Shown here in pieces: positions 25,934 through 34,658 of a stretch of DNA of 64,000 nt; position 1 is the stretch's first letter; each line of letters begins with the position of its first letter. The translations under genes were made by a program, and so were the position numbers. Source of the stretch: Streptomyces lincolnensis (GTDB lineage: Bacteria; Actinomycetota; Actinomycetes; Streptomycetales; Streptomycetaceae); contig NZ_CP016438.1 of assembly GCF_001685355.1 (NCBI RefSeq), positions 7,688,001-7,752,000 on the forward strand, read 5' to 3'. The notes under the pieces were generated by a model, which was not told the DNA's origin, searched no databases, and saw only the letters and a program-made list of their open reading frames with translations.

Positions 25934-27435
25934 ACGGTGCTCCCATGGCGGGGTCGGGGGGACAGGGGCGGCAGGCCGGCCAGACAGTGGCCGCCGCCGT
26001 CGACACGCAGTGCCGCGCCGGTCAGCCCGGACGCCGCGGGGCTGATCAGGTAGCACAGGAGGGCGGCGACCTCGTCCGGCTCACTCATCCGGCCGGTGGG
26101 CACCAGCCGGTTGGTGGCGTCCAGGAACACGGGATTGGTCACGTCCGTCATCGGCGTGCGCACGAACCCGGGCAGCACGCTGTTGGCCCGGATGCCGTAC
26201 CGGGCGGCCGAGGTGGCGAAGTGATGGGTGAACAGCGCGGTCGCCGCCTTGCTCACGCCGTAGCTCGCCAGGTTCGCCACCGGCGCGCTCACCGCGGCCA
26301 GCGAGGACACCACGGCCACCGACCCCTTGCGCCCGGTCACCGTCCACCGGGTGAGCAGGGCGTCGCAGAGGCTCGCGTACGACAGCGTGTTCAGGGCGAG
26401 CAGCCGTTCGCGATTGCGCGCGTGGTCGCCGGAGCCGTCGAAGGTGACGGCACCCGCGGCATAGGCGAGCGCGTCGATGCCGCCGGTGCGCTCCCACGCC
26501 TCGCCCACCAGGTCGGCGGCGCGGGCCGGATCGGCCAGGTCGGCGGGCAGCACCCAGCACCTGCCGCCCCGCTCACGCAGTTCGGCGGCCAGCTTCTCCA
26601 GCTCGGGCCTGCGCCGCGCGACGAGCACGACACCGGCCCCGCGAGCGGCGCACTCACGGGCGACGCTCGCGCCGATGCCGCCACTGGCGCCGGTGACCAG
26701 GACCACGTCGCCGTCCAGCCGGAACGGATCCGGTCCGCCGAGAGCGCCGGCCGCGGGCTCGGTGCGCGCGGCGCGCGCCGACGGCATGGGGACGACGGCG
26801 GCGTCGAGCCCGCCGTCCAGCGGCAGCGTCTCGCCCGCCACGTTGCCCAGGCCCTGCGAGGCCAACAGCCGCAGGGCCGCCGCGAGTTCGCCCGGCTCCG
26901 TCGGGCGGCGGGTGACCAGATGCCGCAGCACCTCCTCCTCGGCCCCGGGGGACAGCCGGTGGCCCAGGAACGGGGCGTAGCCGACGCGCACCGTGTTGGC
27001 CGGTACGCCGCGTGCGGTGCAGCGCTTGGCCAGGTGCTGCCACCAGGCGTGGTCGGCGGCCCGGTCGGCCGCGCCCTCGGGGCCGGCGTCACCGTGCACG
27101 TGCGGACCGCCGTCGGTGACCAGAACGGCACGGCCCCGGCCCCGGCGGGACATGGCGGCGAGCACGCGGGCCACCGGACCGCGGCGCAGGGGTGCGCGGC
27201 GCCCCGCACCGAAGGTCTCGTTGCCGATGCTCACCACGCAGTACACGTCCGGGGGCTGGGCCGGAGCCGCGGCGTACGTGGACGCGGTCTCCACCTGGAA
27301 GCCGTAGCGCTCCCAGGCCGCCCGTACGGCGTTCGTGTGGACGGCGTCCGGCTCCGACTCCAGCAGGACGCGTGGTCCGACGGGCGCCAGCGAGGGCGTC
27401 CTGAGCAGGGGCGTGCCGTTCGTCGTGTCAGTCAT
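25930..27435 (-). CDS. Tandem SDR fusion: degenerate plus catalytic reductase domain
   Basis: 501 aa with two SDR-like halves. Residues about 20-225 keep the overall pattern (VRVGYAPFLG, ASQGLGNVAGETLPLDGGL resembles an SDR C-terminus) but lack the glycine-rich loop and any YxxxK. Residues about 240-495 form a complete SDR: VLVTGASGGIGASVAREC, ARRRPE, ADLADPA, AYAAGAV, VVSSLAA, YGVSKAA and PTGRMSEPDEVAALLCYLISP. The C-terminal half should be an NADPH ketoreductase, the first half a structural partner, as seen in modular PKS reductase domains. The ATG overlaps the KS gene end by eight bases. Confidence 0.85.
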   Translation of the reverse strand: MTDTTNGTPLLRTPSLAPVGPRVLLESEPDAVHTNAVRAAWERYGFQVETASTYAAAPAQPPDVYCVVSIGNETFGAGRRAPLRRGPVARVLAAMSRRGRGRAVLVTDGGPHVHGDAGPEGAADRAADHAWWQHLAKRCTARGVPANTVRVGYAPFLGHRLSPGAEEEVLRHLVTRRPTEPGELAAALRLLASQGLGNVAGETLPLDGGLDAAVVPMPSARAARTEPAAGALGGPDPFRLDGDVVLVTGASGGIGASVARECAARGAGVVLVARRRPELEKLAAELRERGGRCWVLPADLADPARAADLVGEAWERTGGIDALAYAAGAVTFDGSGDHARNRERLLALNTLSYASLCDALLTRWTVTGRKGSVAVVSSLAAVSAPVANLASYGVSKAATALFTHHFATSAARYGIRANSVLPGFVRTPMTDVTNPVFLDATNRLVPTGRMSEPDEVAALLCYLISPAASGLTGAALRVDGGGHCLAGLPPLSPRPRHGSTV

Positions 27436-28726
27436 CGTCGGCTCCCAGCAGGACGGCGCTCGCGACGGAGCCGATCGTGTAGTTGAGGCTGAGGGCCAGG
27501 TCGATCCGGGCGGCTCGCCCGCGGGTGCCCGGCACCGGGTCGAAGGTGCACACGTCGGCCGGCTTCTCGCAGTTGGCGGTCGGCGCGATGTGGCCGTGAC
27601 GCATCATCAGGAAGGTCGCGGCGGCACCGATCACGCCGAGCGGCGCCCCGCTGTGGCCGAACACGGCCTCCTGCACGGTGACGGGCAGCGCGGCCGCCCG
27701 CTCTCCGAAGATCGCCGGCACGATGTTGCCCTCCATGGCGTTGAATGCCCGGTCCCCGGTCGCCGCACCGTTGACGTAGTCGATCTCGTCCGGTGTCGCG
27801 AAGCCCTCCAGACACGAGCGCGCGGCGCGCGCGGCACCGGCCCCCGTCAGGTCCAGGGCCAGGTTCGGCTGGGCGTTGCGGGCGGTGACCTGGGACAGCA
27901 CCCGGCCGTACGTCCGCGCCTTGCGGCGGTCCGCGTGCTCGCGGCTCTCCAGGATCAGCGTGGCGGCACCGTTGCCGTAGTTGAGACCGGCGGCCCGCTC
28001 GTCGTAGGGGCGCATGGGCTGGTGGACCAGGGTGGCGGTCTGCGGCTCGGTGCCGGCCACCGACCGCTCCTCCAGTTCGGCGTACTGCCGCAGCCTGCTC
28101 TCGCGCCAGTAGTCGGCGCCGGTGACGACCGCGACGTCCACCTCGCCCGCCGCGATCATGCGTGCGGCGTTGCCGAGGAGCACCGACGACGAGGCACAGC
28201 CGCAGGACAGGGTGTAGCTGGGACCCGTGGAGCCCACCAGGCCCGCCTGTGTCGTCTCGACATCGGACATCACCGCGCCCAGGACGTTGCGGAACAGTAC
28301 GGCGCGGGCCTCGCGCGGGCTGATGGTCCGGGTGTCGGCGAGCAGCACCGGCAGATAGGTGTCGACGATGGTGTCGGCCGTGGCGTTGCGGGCCGCGAGC
28401 ACCGCCGCCTCACTCAGGGCGCCCGCCCGCCAGTCGAGATCCGCGTCCGCGCACGCCTCCAGCAGGGCCAGCAGCCCGTACAGGTGGATGTCGGAGTACT
28501 TCTCCAGGAAGCGGGGCGGTATCTCCGGCAACCGGTCGGCCACCGTGTCGAAATCGAGGGGAACGCTCCCGAAGTAGGTTCCGTCGTCCTGCTCCAGGAA
28601 CGATTCGCCGTGCTCGACGGCCGCCCAGAACTGCCCCGGCGTCGCCGTCGGCGCGCCCCGGCCGGGCAGACAGAAACCCATGCCGGTGACGAGTGCGTCC
28701 CGGGGGCTCTTGGTCGTGGTCACCAC
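27428..28726 (-). CDS. FabF-like ketosynthase lacking one His and the Lys
   Basis: 432 aa; adjacent GTG codons at 28726 and 28723. Thiolase fold of KAS I/II type with nucleophile Cys177 (SCGCASSS) and His358 (VFGHSGAPLG). The usual HGTGT histidine is replaced (YVNGAATGD, Ala321) and the Lys five residues before the second His is Glu353. It is a clear paralogue of the protein at 36225-37544 (shared DADLDWR and GALSEAAVLAAR segments). Such a site should not decarboxylate malonyl groups. In nonactin, NonJ and NonK are KS relatives that make C-O bonds; I infer ester formation in macrodiolide closure, possibly as a heteropair with its paralogue. Confidence 0.88.
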   Translation of the reverse strand: MVTTTKSPRDALVTGMGFCLPGRGAPTATPGQFWAAVEHGESFLEQDDGTYFGSVPLDFDTVADRLPEIPPRFLEKYSDIHLYGLLALLEACADADLDWRAGALSEAAVLAARNATADTIVDTYLPVLLADTRTISPREARAVLFRNVLGAVMSDVETTQAGLVGSTGPSYTLSCGCASSSVLLGNAARMIAAGEVDVAVVTGADYWRESRLRQYAELEERSVAGTEPQTATLVHQPMRPYDERAAGLNYGNGAATLILESREHADRRKARTYGRVLSQVTARNAQPNLALDLTGAGAARAARSCLEGFATPDEIDYVNGAATGDRAFNAMEGNIVPAIFGERAAALPVTVQEAVFGHSGAPLGVIGAAATFLMMRHGHIAPTANCEKPADVCTFDPVPGTRGRAARIDLALSLNYTIGSVASAVLLGADDD

Positions 28727-28738
28727 TACGCCCTTCGC

Positions 28739-29749
28739 TCAGATCCGGTAGAGCAGGCCGCCCCAGCACCAGACCCCGCCGCCGATCGACGGGGACAGCA
28801 CCAGGTCTCCGGGGGCGACCACACCGCGCTCCAGCAGTTCCGACACGGTGGTCGGGATCGACGCGCTGGAGACGTTGCCCCGGAAGGAGAGGTTGGTCAG
28901 GACACGCCCCGGGTCCGCGCCGAGGTGGTGCTGGATTCCCTTGGCCAGCGGCTCGGTGCCCGAATGCGGGATGAGCCAGTCGATGTCGTCGACGGTCAGC
29001 TTGTTGCGCGCGAGCAGGTCCTCCACGGCGTCGCGGACATGGGCCAGGGCCACGTCGTTGAGGTCCGGATGGCTCCTGACCCAGCCCTGCTCGCCGCCCG
29101 CCACGGACATGTGGGCGAGGCTGCCGTCGGTGTGGAACACCGAGTCGATGAGCCCGCTCGCCCCACCCGGGGTCGCCTCCATCACGCAGGCACCCGCCCC
29201 GTCGGAGACGAGCATCGCGCCCTTGGAACCCGGCCGCACCCGCCGCGTGACCCGCTCGGTGGTGGCCACCAGGGCCCTGCGGTAGCCGGCCGGTGAGGTG
29301 AGGAGGGCCGCCGCGGTGTGCACCGCCTGGATGTAACCGGCGCAGGAACCGGCGATCTCGAAGGCCATGGGCCCCTTGATGCCGAGTGCCGCCGCGGTCA
29401 ACGCCCCCACCTCGTCGACGTAGTTGCGGTCGGTCCAGTGACTGACGACGACCAGGTCGATGTCGGAGGCGTCGACGCCGGCCCGCTCCAGGGCCTGCCG
29501 GGACGCCCGGGTGGCCATGAGGACGGGGGTCTCCTCGTCGGTGGCCCGGTAGCGGGTACGGACGCCGACTCCGCCGATGACCCGGTCCTCGACGGCGTTC
29601 GTGGTGGCGTTCTCCACGCTCTCGTTGTGTATTTCCTCGGAACCGAAGTAGTGGCCGTATCCGGTGAACCGTATTCCGGAGCCTTCCCAGAGGCCCTGAT
29701 GTCCGGTGTCCATCGGCGAGAAACTAGTGGCGTCGGAATTCTGTGGCAT
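28739..29749 (-). CDS. FabH-like (KAS III) ketosynthase
   Basis: 336 aa; ATG with SD GGGAGG at 29754-29759. Catalytic triad complete: Cys136 (AGSCAGYI), His262 (LIPHSGTE), Asn292 (RGNVSSASIP). Compared with fatty-acid FabH the N-terminal ~25 residues are extended. It heads the operon that runs to the methyltransferase; its promoter holds a CGGTAC-N5-GTACCG-like box. Would perform a decarboxylative condensation or acyl transfer from CoA to ACP in the pathway; the exact step is unknown. Confidence 0.88.
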   Translation of the reverse strand: MPQNSDATSFSPMDTGHQGLWEGSGIRFTGYGHYFGSEEIHNESVENATTNAVEDRVIGGVGVRTRYRATDEETPVLMATRASRQALERAGVDASDIDLVVVSHWTDRNYVDEVGALTAAALGIKGPMAFEIAGSCAGYIQAVHTAAALLTSPAGYRRALVATTERVTRRVRPGSKGAMLVSDGAGACVMEATPGGASGLIDSVFHTDGSLAHMSVAGGEQGWVRSHPDLNDVALAHVRDAVEDLLARNKLTVDDIDWLIPHSGTEPLAKGIQHHLGADPGRVLTNLSFRGNVSSASIPTTVSELLERGVVAPGDLVLSPSIGGGVWCWGGLLYRI

Positions 29750-29780
29750 CTGGCCTCCCGTACTGAATGACTGACCGCGC

Positions 29781-29797
29781 GGGTACGCGAGGTACCG
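29781..29797. promoter_or_regulatory. GGGTAC-N5-GTACCG box, internal KS operon
   Basis: GGGTACGCGAGGTACCG: same 6-base arms and 5-base spacer as at 16879 and 36055 with one arm mismatch. It is 32 bases upstream of the KAS III start, in a 97-base gap behind the SDR gene, so an internal promoter is likely here. Confidence 0.55.
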
Positions 29798-29846
29798 GGC
29801 GGGAAAACGCGTGGCGCCGCGGAGCGGAATCGTTACGGCGGGATCG

Positions 29847-30641
29847 TCACGGCACCCAGCCGGGCGGGCCGCCGCCGTCGACCCGGATCACCGAGCCCGT
29901 GACATAGGGGTTCTCCGCGGCGAAGCACACCGCGTCCGCCACCTCCTCCTCCGTCCCCCAGCGGCCGAGCGGCACGAAGCGCTTCAGGCCCTCCATGTAG
30001 CGGGCGTGCTTCGGCAGGGCGGTGCTCTTCTCGCGCAGCGCCTCGCCGTCCATCACGCCGGGCGCGACGGCGACCACCCGGATCCCGTAGACACCGAGCT
30101 CGTAGGACCAGGTGCGGGTCAGCGCCTCCACCCCGGCCTTCGCGGCGGTGTACGCGGACTGCCCGTACGCGCCGGCCGCCAGGCCGGAGGAGACGTTCAC
30201 GATGGTGCCCGCGACGCCCTGCCGGACCATGCCGGCCGCTGCCTCGCGGCCGACCAGGAACACACCCGTCAGACACAGGCGCACCGTCCGTTCCCAGTCC
30301 TCGAGCGAGTGGGTGAGCAGCCCGCCGCCGGTGTCCTGGCGCGGTCTGCGCAGCAGCAGCCGGGACAGGTTGCGGCCCGCGTTGTTCACGCACAGGTGCA
30401 GCGGCCCGGTCTCGGTCACCTCGGCGAACACCTCGCGCACCGACTCCTCGGACGTCACGTCCGCCCGCACCGCGCGCAGCGGGAGCTGCTCCGCCTCGGC
30501 CATCGCCCGCACCTTCTCCAGGCGTCCCGGGTCGAGCCCGAGCACCGTGGTGTGCCACCCCTCGGTGGCGAGCCGCCGGGCCACGGCCAGTCCCAGGCCC
30601 CGCGTACCGCCGGTCACCAGCGCGTTCCTGGAATCGGACAA
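29847..30641 (-). CDS. Short-chain dehydrogenase/reductase, putative ketoreductase
   Basis: 264 aa; TTG start 30639-30641 with a good GGGGAG RBS. Complete classical SDR: VTGGTRGLGLAVARRL, ADVTSEES, CVNNAGRN, VNVSSGLAAG, SAYTAAKAG (Tyr/Lys) and VTGSVIRVDGGG. Resembles FabG-type 3-ketoacyl reductases. Last gene of the operon beginning with the ketosynthase at 35987. Confidence 0.87.
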   Translation of the reverse strand: MSDSRNALVTGGTRGLGLAVARRLATEGWHTTVLGLDPGRLEKVRAMAEAEQLPLRAVRADVTSEESVREVFAEVTETGPLHLCVNNAGRNLSRLLLRRPRQDTGGGLLTHSLEDWERTVRLCLTGVFLVGREAAAGMVRQGVAGTIVNVSSGLAAGAYGQSAYTAAKAGVEALTRTWSYELGVYGIRVVAVAPGVMDGEALREKSTALPKHARYMEGLKRFVPLGRWGTEEEVADAVCFAAENPYVTGSVIRVDGGGPPGWVP

Positions 30642-30684
30642 GGCCGCTCCCCTTTCCTCTCGGTCGTCGTGTCCGGCCCGGCGG

Positions 30685-31719
30685 TCATCGGTACCGGAAG
30701 ACCATGGCGCCCCAGCTCAGACCGCGCCCGATACTCACGCCCAGAATCAGTTGGCCGGGCTTCACCGTGCCGTCGCGCACGAACTCGGAGAGCGCGCCCG
30801 GCATTCCGACGCTCGATGTGTTGCCGCGCCGGGGAAGATTCAGGAGCATGCGCTCCCGCGGAATTCCGATACGGTCCGCCATCGGATACAGCAGATTGGT
30901 GTTCGCCTGGTGGGGAACGCACCAGGAAATCTGCTCAGGGGAAAGCCCGTTGCGCTTCAGGACGGTCTGTCCCGCCTCGACGAGCATGTCCGGTGTCACT
31001 TCGGAGAGAATTCCGCCGCGCATCACCATCTTGTCGTTCTCGTCGATGTCGAACGCGTCGTAGTAGCGGCCGTCGGCGCGCAGGACGACGTCGATCAGAC
31101 CGCCGCGCGCGGACAGCCTGTCGGCGCCCGCCCCCGTGGACTCGCCGATGCGCCACACCGCCGCGGCGGCCCCGGCACCGAAGAGCGCGGAGTTCCTGAA
31201 GTCGAAGTTGAGGATGGCCCGCGGGCTCTCCGCGCACACCACCAGCACGGTGCGCGCCTGACCGGTGGCGAGCAGCCCGCGGGCCACCACGCTCGCGTAG
31301 AGGAACCCGGCGCAGGCCACCGCGCTGACGTCGAAGCAGAAGGCGTCGCGGGCGCCCAACTGCTTCTGCACGGGCAGCGAGATGTCCATGTAGTTGTTGC
31401 CCAGAGAGGACGGGTTGGCCCGGGGCCGGGCGGTGGCGCTGGTGCCGATGATCACGTCCACGTCCGAGACGTCGAGTCCCGCGTCGTCGAGCGCGGCCCG
31501 GGCCGCCTTGACGCCCATCTCGGCGAACCGTTCGTCGGGCCCGGCCCAGTGGCGCGAGCCGACACCCGTGTGCGTGCGTATCCAGGCGTCGTCGACGCCG
31601 AGCCCGGGCAGGCCCTCGAAGTAGTCGTTGGTGACCGGCTCGCCCGGGAAGTAGTGGCCGACACCGCTGAGGACAACGGGCGGGCCGGCACCGTCGAGCG
31701 GTATCCGGGGGGTGGACAT
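30685..31719 (-). CDS. FabH-like (KAS III) ketosynthase
   Basis: 344 aa. Cys136 (AVACAGFLY), His270 (CVPHQANTN), Asn300 (RGNTSSVGMP): a full KAS III triad. The segment FGAGAAAAVW and GVSIGRGLSWGAMVF at the C-terminus are typical. One of four FabH-like enzymes here; a candidate for joining a CoA-bound starter such as succinyl-CoA to a malonyl unit, but the assignment between the four is not possible from sequence. Confidence 0.88.
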   Translation of the reverse strand: MSTPRIPLDGAGPPVVLSGVGHYFPGEPVTNDYFEGLPGLGVDDAWIRTHTGVGSRHWAGPDERFAEMGVKAARAALDDAGLDVSDVDVIIGTSATARPRANPSSLGNNYMDISLPVQKQLGARDAFCFDVSAVACAGFLYASVVARGLLATGQARTVLVVCAESPRAILNFDFRNSALFGAGAAAAVWRIGESTGAGADRLSARGGLIDVVLRADGRYYDAFDIDENDKMVMRGGILSEVTPDMLVEAGQTVLKRNGLSPEQISWCVPHQANTNLLYPMADRIGIPRERMLLNLPRRGNTSSVGMPGALSEFVRDGTVKPGQLILGVSIGRGLSWGAMVFRYR

Positions 31720-31737
31720 GGGGGCGTCCCTTCCTTG

Positions 31738-31765
31738 TCATCGGTCATCGGTCGTCAGTCATCGG
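31738..31765. repeat. Four-copy 7-base tandem repeat
   Basis: TCATCGG, TCATCGG, TCGTCAG, TCATCGG in the gap between the two KAS III genes, overlapping no gene. Likely replication slippage in a leader. Confidence 0.65.
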
Positions 31766-31813
31766 GGTGCGGTCGTCGGTGTTCGGGCCGCCTGCGCGGT
31801 CGTCGCGCTCGTG

Positions 31814-32773
31814 TCAGAGCTGGTAGAGCAGCGCCCCGGAGAACCAGCCGGCGCCGGCCGCGGGCGACAGGATCACGTCGCCCTTGCGCAGCTCGCCCGA
31901 CTCGACGAACTCGGACAGCGCCGTCGGGATCGTCGCGCTCGTGGTCTGGCCGCGCGTGCGCAGATTCGTCAGGACCTTGGCGGGGTCCGCGCCGATGCGC
32001 TCGACCAGACGCTCGGAGATCCGTACCGAGCCCGGATGCGGGACCACCCGGTCGACGTCGGCGATCGTCATGCCGTTGCGCCGGAGCAGCAGGTCCACGG
32101 CCTCGCCCGCGGTCTCGGCGGCCACGTCGGCGATCGAGGGCAGGCTCACCGTCCAGGCCCCGGTGCCCCAGGTCTTGGAGACGCCCGCGTGCTCGCCGTA
32201 GCTGAGCACCGCGGAGTCCCGCAGCCGGGAGTCGTCGGGCGGTCCCGCCTCCAGGACCGCGGCCCCGGCCCCGTCCCCTCCGACGTAGGAACCGCGGCGG
32301 CCCGGCTTCAGGCGCCGCGAGAACTGGTCGGAGCAGACGACGAGGGCGCGCCGCCACTGATGGCTCGTCAGCATGGCCGCGGCCGTCTGCACACCGTGCA
32401 CGAAGCCGACGCAGGCGGCGCACACGTCGAAGGCGAGCGCCCGTCGGGCGCCGAGGCTCAGCGCGACGCGCGGTCCGTCCTCGGGCGCGTACTTGCGCTG
32501 CGACCAGGACGAGAAGATCACCAGGTCCAGATCACCGGCCTCCAGGCCCGCGTTGCGCAGCGCCTGGCGGCCCGCCTCCACGGCCATGTACGGCACGGTC
32601 TCGGAGTCGTCGGACAGATGCCGGCGCCGCACGCCGAGGTCGGGGCCGAGCACCGCGGCCTCCATCGCCGGTGCCTCGGGCAGATCCGCCGGTATCTCCT
32701 CGCAGTGGCGCGGGAAGTAGTGGCCGAAGCCCCGGAAGGACAGACCGTGGCCCGCCCAGATTCCACCGCTCAC
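31814..32773 (-). CDS. FabH-like ketosynthase with Asn-to-Gln change
   Basis: 319 aa from GTG 32771-32773, chosen because AGGAG (32781-32785) sits seven bases before it; a GTG at 32788 has no RBS. Cys121 (CAACVGFVHG) and His246 (VVPHPGSVR) are present, but the third residue is Gln276 (TRGQTTSATIP) instead of Asn. Asn helps stabilise the malonyl enolate in KAS III, so the enzyme may have altered or acyltransferase-only chemistry. It starts 11 bases after the CoA-transferase stop and is likely co-translated. Confidence 0.86.
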   Translation of the reverse strand: MSGGIWAGHGLSFRGFGHYFPRHCEEIPADLPEAPAMEAAVLGPDLGVRRRHLSDDSETVPYMAVEAGRQALRNAGLEAGDLDLVIFSSWSQRKYAPEDGPRVALSLGARRALAFDVCAACVGFVHGVQTAAAMLTSHQWRRALVVCSDQFSRRLKPGRRGSYVGGDGAGAAVLEAGPPDDSRLRDSAVLSYGEHAGVSKTWGTGAWTVSLPSIADVAAETAGEAVDLLLRRNGMTIADVDRVVPHPGSVRISERLVERIGADPAKVLTNLRTRGQTTSATIPTALSEFVESGELRKGDVILSPAAGAGWFSGALLYQL

Positions 32774-32784
32774 AGACGTGCTCC

Positions 32785-34617
32785 TCACCTGTAGAAACCT
32801 TGCGGATCGAGACCGCGCAGCCAGGAGATCTCCGCCTCGGTGATCTCCGGTTCCGCGACCGGGTCGGTGGTGGGCGCGGACCAGCGCGTCAGCGTGGCCA
32901 CGGCCTCCCGCGGTGTCGGCGGGCCGTCGTCGCCGAGCGGCAGCCAGGTGGCGAGGCGGAAGGGGCTGCCGGGCCCGTCCTCGCGCCGGAACCGGCCGAA
33001 GTGGCTGACGACTTCACGTACCCGGGCGCCCGGGCTGGTGACGTAGGCGACCCGATCGACGAACTTGCGCGGGGAGGCCGTGGACAGCACCAGGCAGTCC
33101 GTGCTGGTGGCGATGTCGTTGGCGCCGCCGGAGCCGGTCAGCCACCGGCCGTCGGCGAGCAGACTGGTGTTGACGTCGCCGCGCGCGTCGACCTCACCGG
33201 CCGCGAGGACGCCCAGGCAGCGGCGGTTCGCCGACACCATCCCGCCGAGGATCTCCGGGATGCCCGCGAGCTGCTGGGACCGCGTGGCGTGCAGCTGACT
33301 GAAGAGAAAGACGTCGCCGGGCTCCGGATCCATGCCGTAGAAGCCGAGTTCGGCGCAGACCGGCACCCGTACGCCCTGTTCGCGCAGCCGGGCGGCGGCC
33401 AGCCAGGCGGCCAGATGGGACACGCCGATGCCCGCGAGCAACGTGTCGTAGCCGTCCGTGGTGACGCGGTCGACGATCGCGCGGGCCCCGAGGACGATGG
33501 TCCGCTCCTGGCGGGTGACGGGTGCGCGCGGGGTCGGCTCGGGGCGGCTCTGCGGGACGGCGTCGGGCCTCGTCCCGGAGCTCAAGGGGCGGGGCGGCGC
33601 GGTCGGCTCGCGCGGGGTGAGCGGCCCGGCCGCCAGCAGCAGTTCGGCGCGCCGCGCCTCACCCAGCCTGCGCACGTACTCCGCGTGCCCGCCCGGCTCC
33701 TCGACCCATTCGCGGTACCACTCCTTGGCGCCGTCCTCGGTGGCCAGACGGTCCACGAGCTCGGTGAGGAAGGTGTAGTCGTCCCGGTACCCGGCCACCG
33801 CCTGGCCCAGGTCACCGAGCGCGAGACCGCGCAGCGACTGGGGATGCGCGCCGAGCGGGGCCTCGCACAGGGCCACGACCCGCTGTCCGGGGATGACGAC
33901 CCGCTCCGGATGCGCGTCGACGAACGCGTCCGGCACGATGCGCTCCACGGAGGCCAGCACCCCCTGCTCGGCGGCGTACGCACCCCAGGCACCCTCGCCC
34001 GCGGGCGGCACCAGGACGATGTTGCCGCGCCGGTCGGCGCACGCGCCGTGCACCAGCGTCAGATCGGGGCGCAGCGGCTCCACCAGCCCGAACGGCCGGT
34101 CGCCCGCCGAAGGATCGGCCACCCGCACGAACTTCGGGCTGCCGTCCGGCACGGCGTCCTCGCCGTCGGGGCGCGGCCCGCGGGCACCGGAGGCGAGCGC
34201 GCGCTCCAGGTCGCTGCCGACGAGGGAGGCCGTCACGCCGTACGGCAGGCCGGTCGCGCCGGCGATCAGCCGCTGGGTGAAGCTCAGCAGCGACCACAGC
34301 TCGCAGGTGAACGGGAGCCCCCGGGCCAGATCGCGGTAGAGCGGGTTGGGGCGAGGGGTGGGGTAGGTGTCGCCGAGGAAGCAGGTGATCAGGTGCTCGA
34401 CCGCGCCCGACATCGTCAGCGCGTGCATCGCGGTATGGGTCGCCGACGTGCTGACGGTGAACCGGCCCCGGCCCGCGAACTGCCGGGCGAGGGCGTAGAC
34501 CATGGCGTTCGGCCGGGCCATCGTCATGGCCAGGTGCAGATGTGTGCCGGGGGAGACGTACTCGGACACCAGGGTGTCGACATCGGGGACGAGGGCGGGG
34601 CCGCTGTGCGTGCTCAT
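32785..34617 (-). CDS. Fused alpha-beta CoA-transferase (family I)
   Basis: 610 aa. Residues 1-325 resemble the alpha subunit and 370-610 the beta subunit of glutaconate/3-oxoacid CoA-transferases, joined by a Pro-rich linker (331-370). The beta part holds the catalytic Glu423 in the VCAELGFYGMDPEPG segment (compare SENG-type motifs) and a GSGGANDIA loop typical of the family. Expected reaction: move CoA between succinyl- or acetyl-CoA and an organic acid via a glutamyl-CoA thioester. Known pamamycin work places 3-oxoadipyl-CoA in the pathway, so action on 3-oxoadipate or succinate is an attractive inference. Confidence 0.85.
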   Translation of the reverse strand: MSTHSGPALVPDVDTLVSEYVSPGTHLHLAMTMARPNAMVYALARQFAGRGRFTVSTSATHTAMHALTMSGAVEHLITCFLGDTYPTPRPNPLYRDLARGLPFTCELWSLLSFTQRLIAGATGLPYGVTASLVGSDLERALASGARGPRPDGEDAVPDGSPKFVRVADPSAGDRPFGLVEPLRPDLTLVHGACADRRGNIVLVPPAGEGAWGAYAAEQGVLASVERIVPDAFVDAHPERVVIPGQRVVALCEAPLGAHPQSLRGLALGDLGQAVAGYRDDYTFLTELVDRLATEDGAKEWYREWVEEPGGHAEYVRRLGEARRAELLLAAGPLTPREPTAPPRPLSSGTRPDAVPQSRPEPTPRAPVTRQERTIVLGARAIVDRVTTDGYDTLLAGIGVSHLAAWLAAARLREQGVRVPVCAELGFYGMDPEPGDVFLFSQLHATRSQQLAGIPEILGGMVSANRRCLGVLAAGEVDARGDVNTSLLADGRWLTGSGGANDIATSTDCLVLSTASPRKFVDRVAYVTSPGARVREVVSHFGRFRREDGPGSPFRLATWLPLGDDGPPTPREAVATLTRWSAPTTDPVAEPEITEAEISWLRGLDPQGFYR

Positions 34618-34658
34618 GGTCTCCTTCGCGGGTTCGGTCCGTGCGGGCGCGGCCTACG

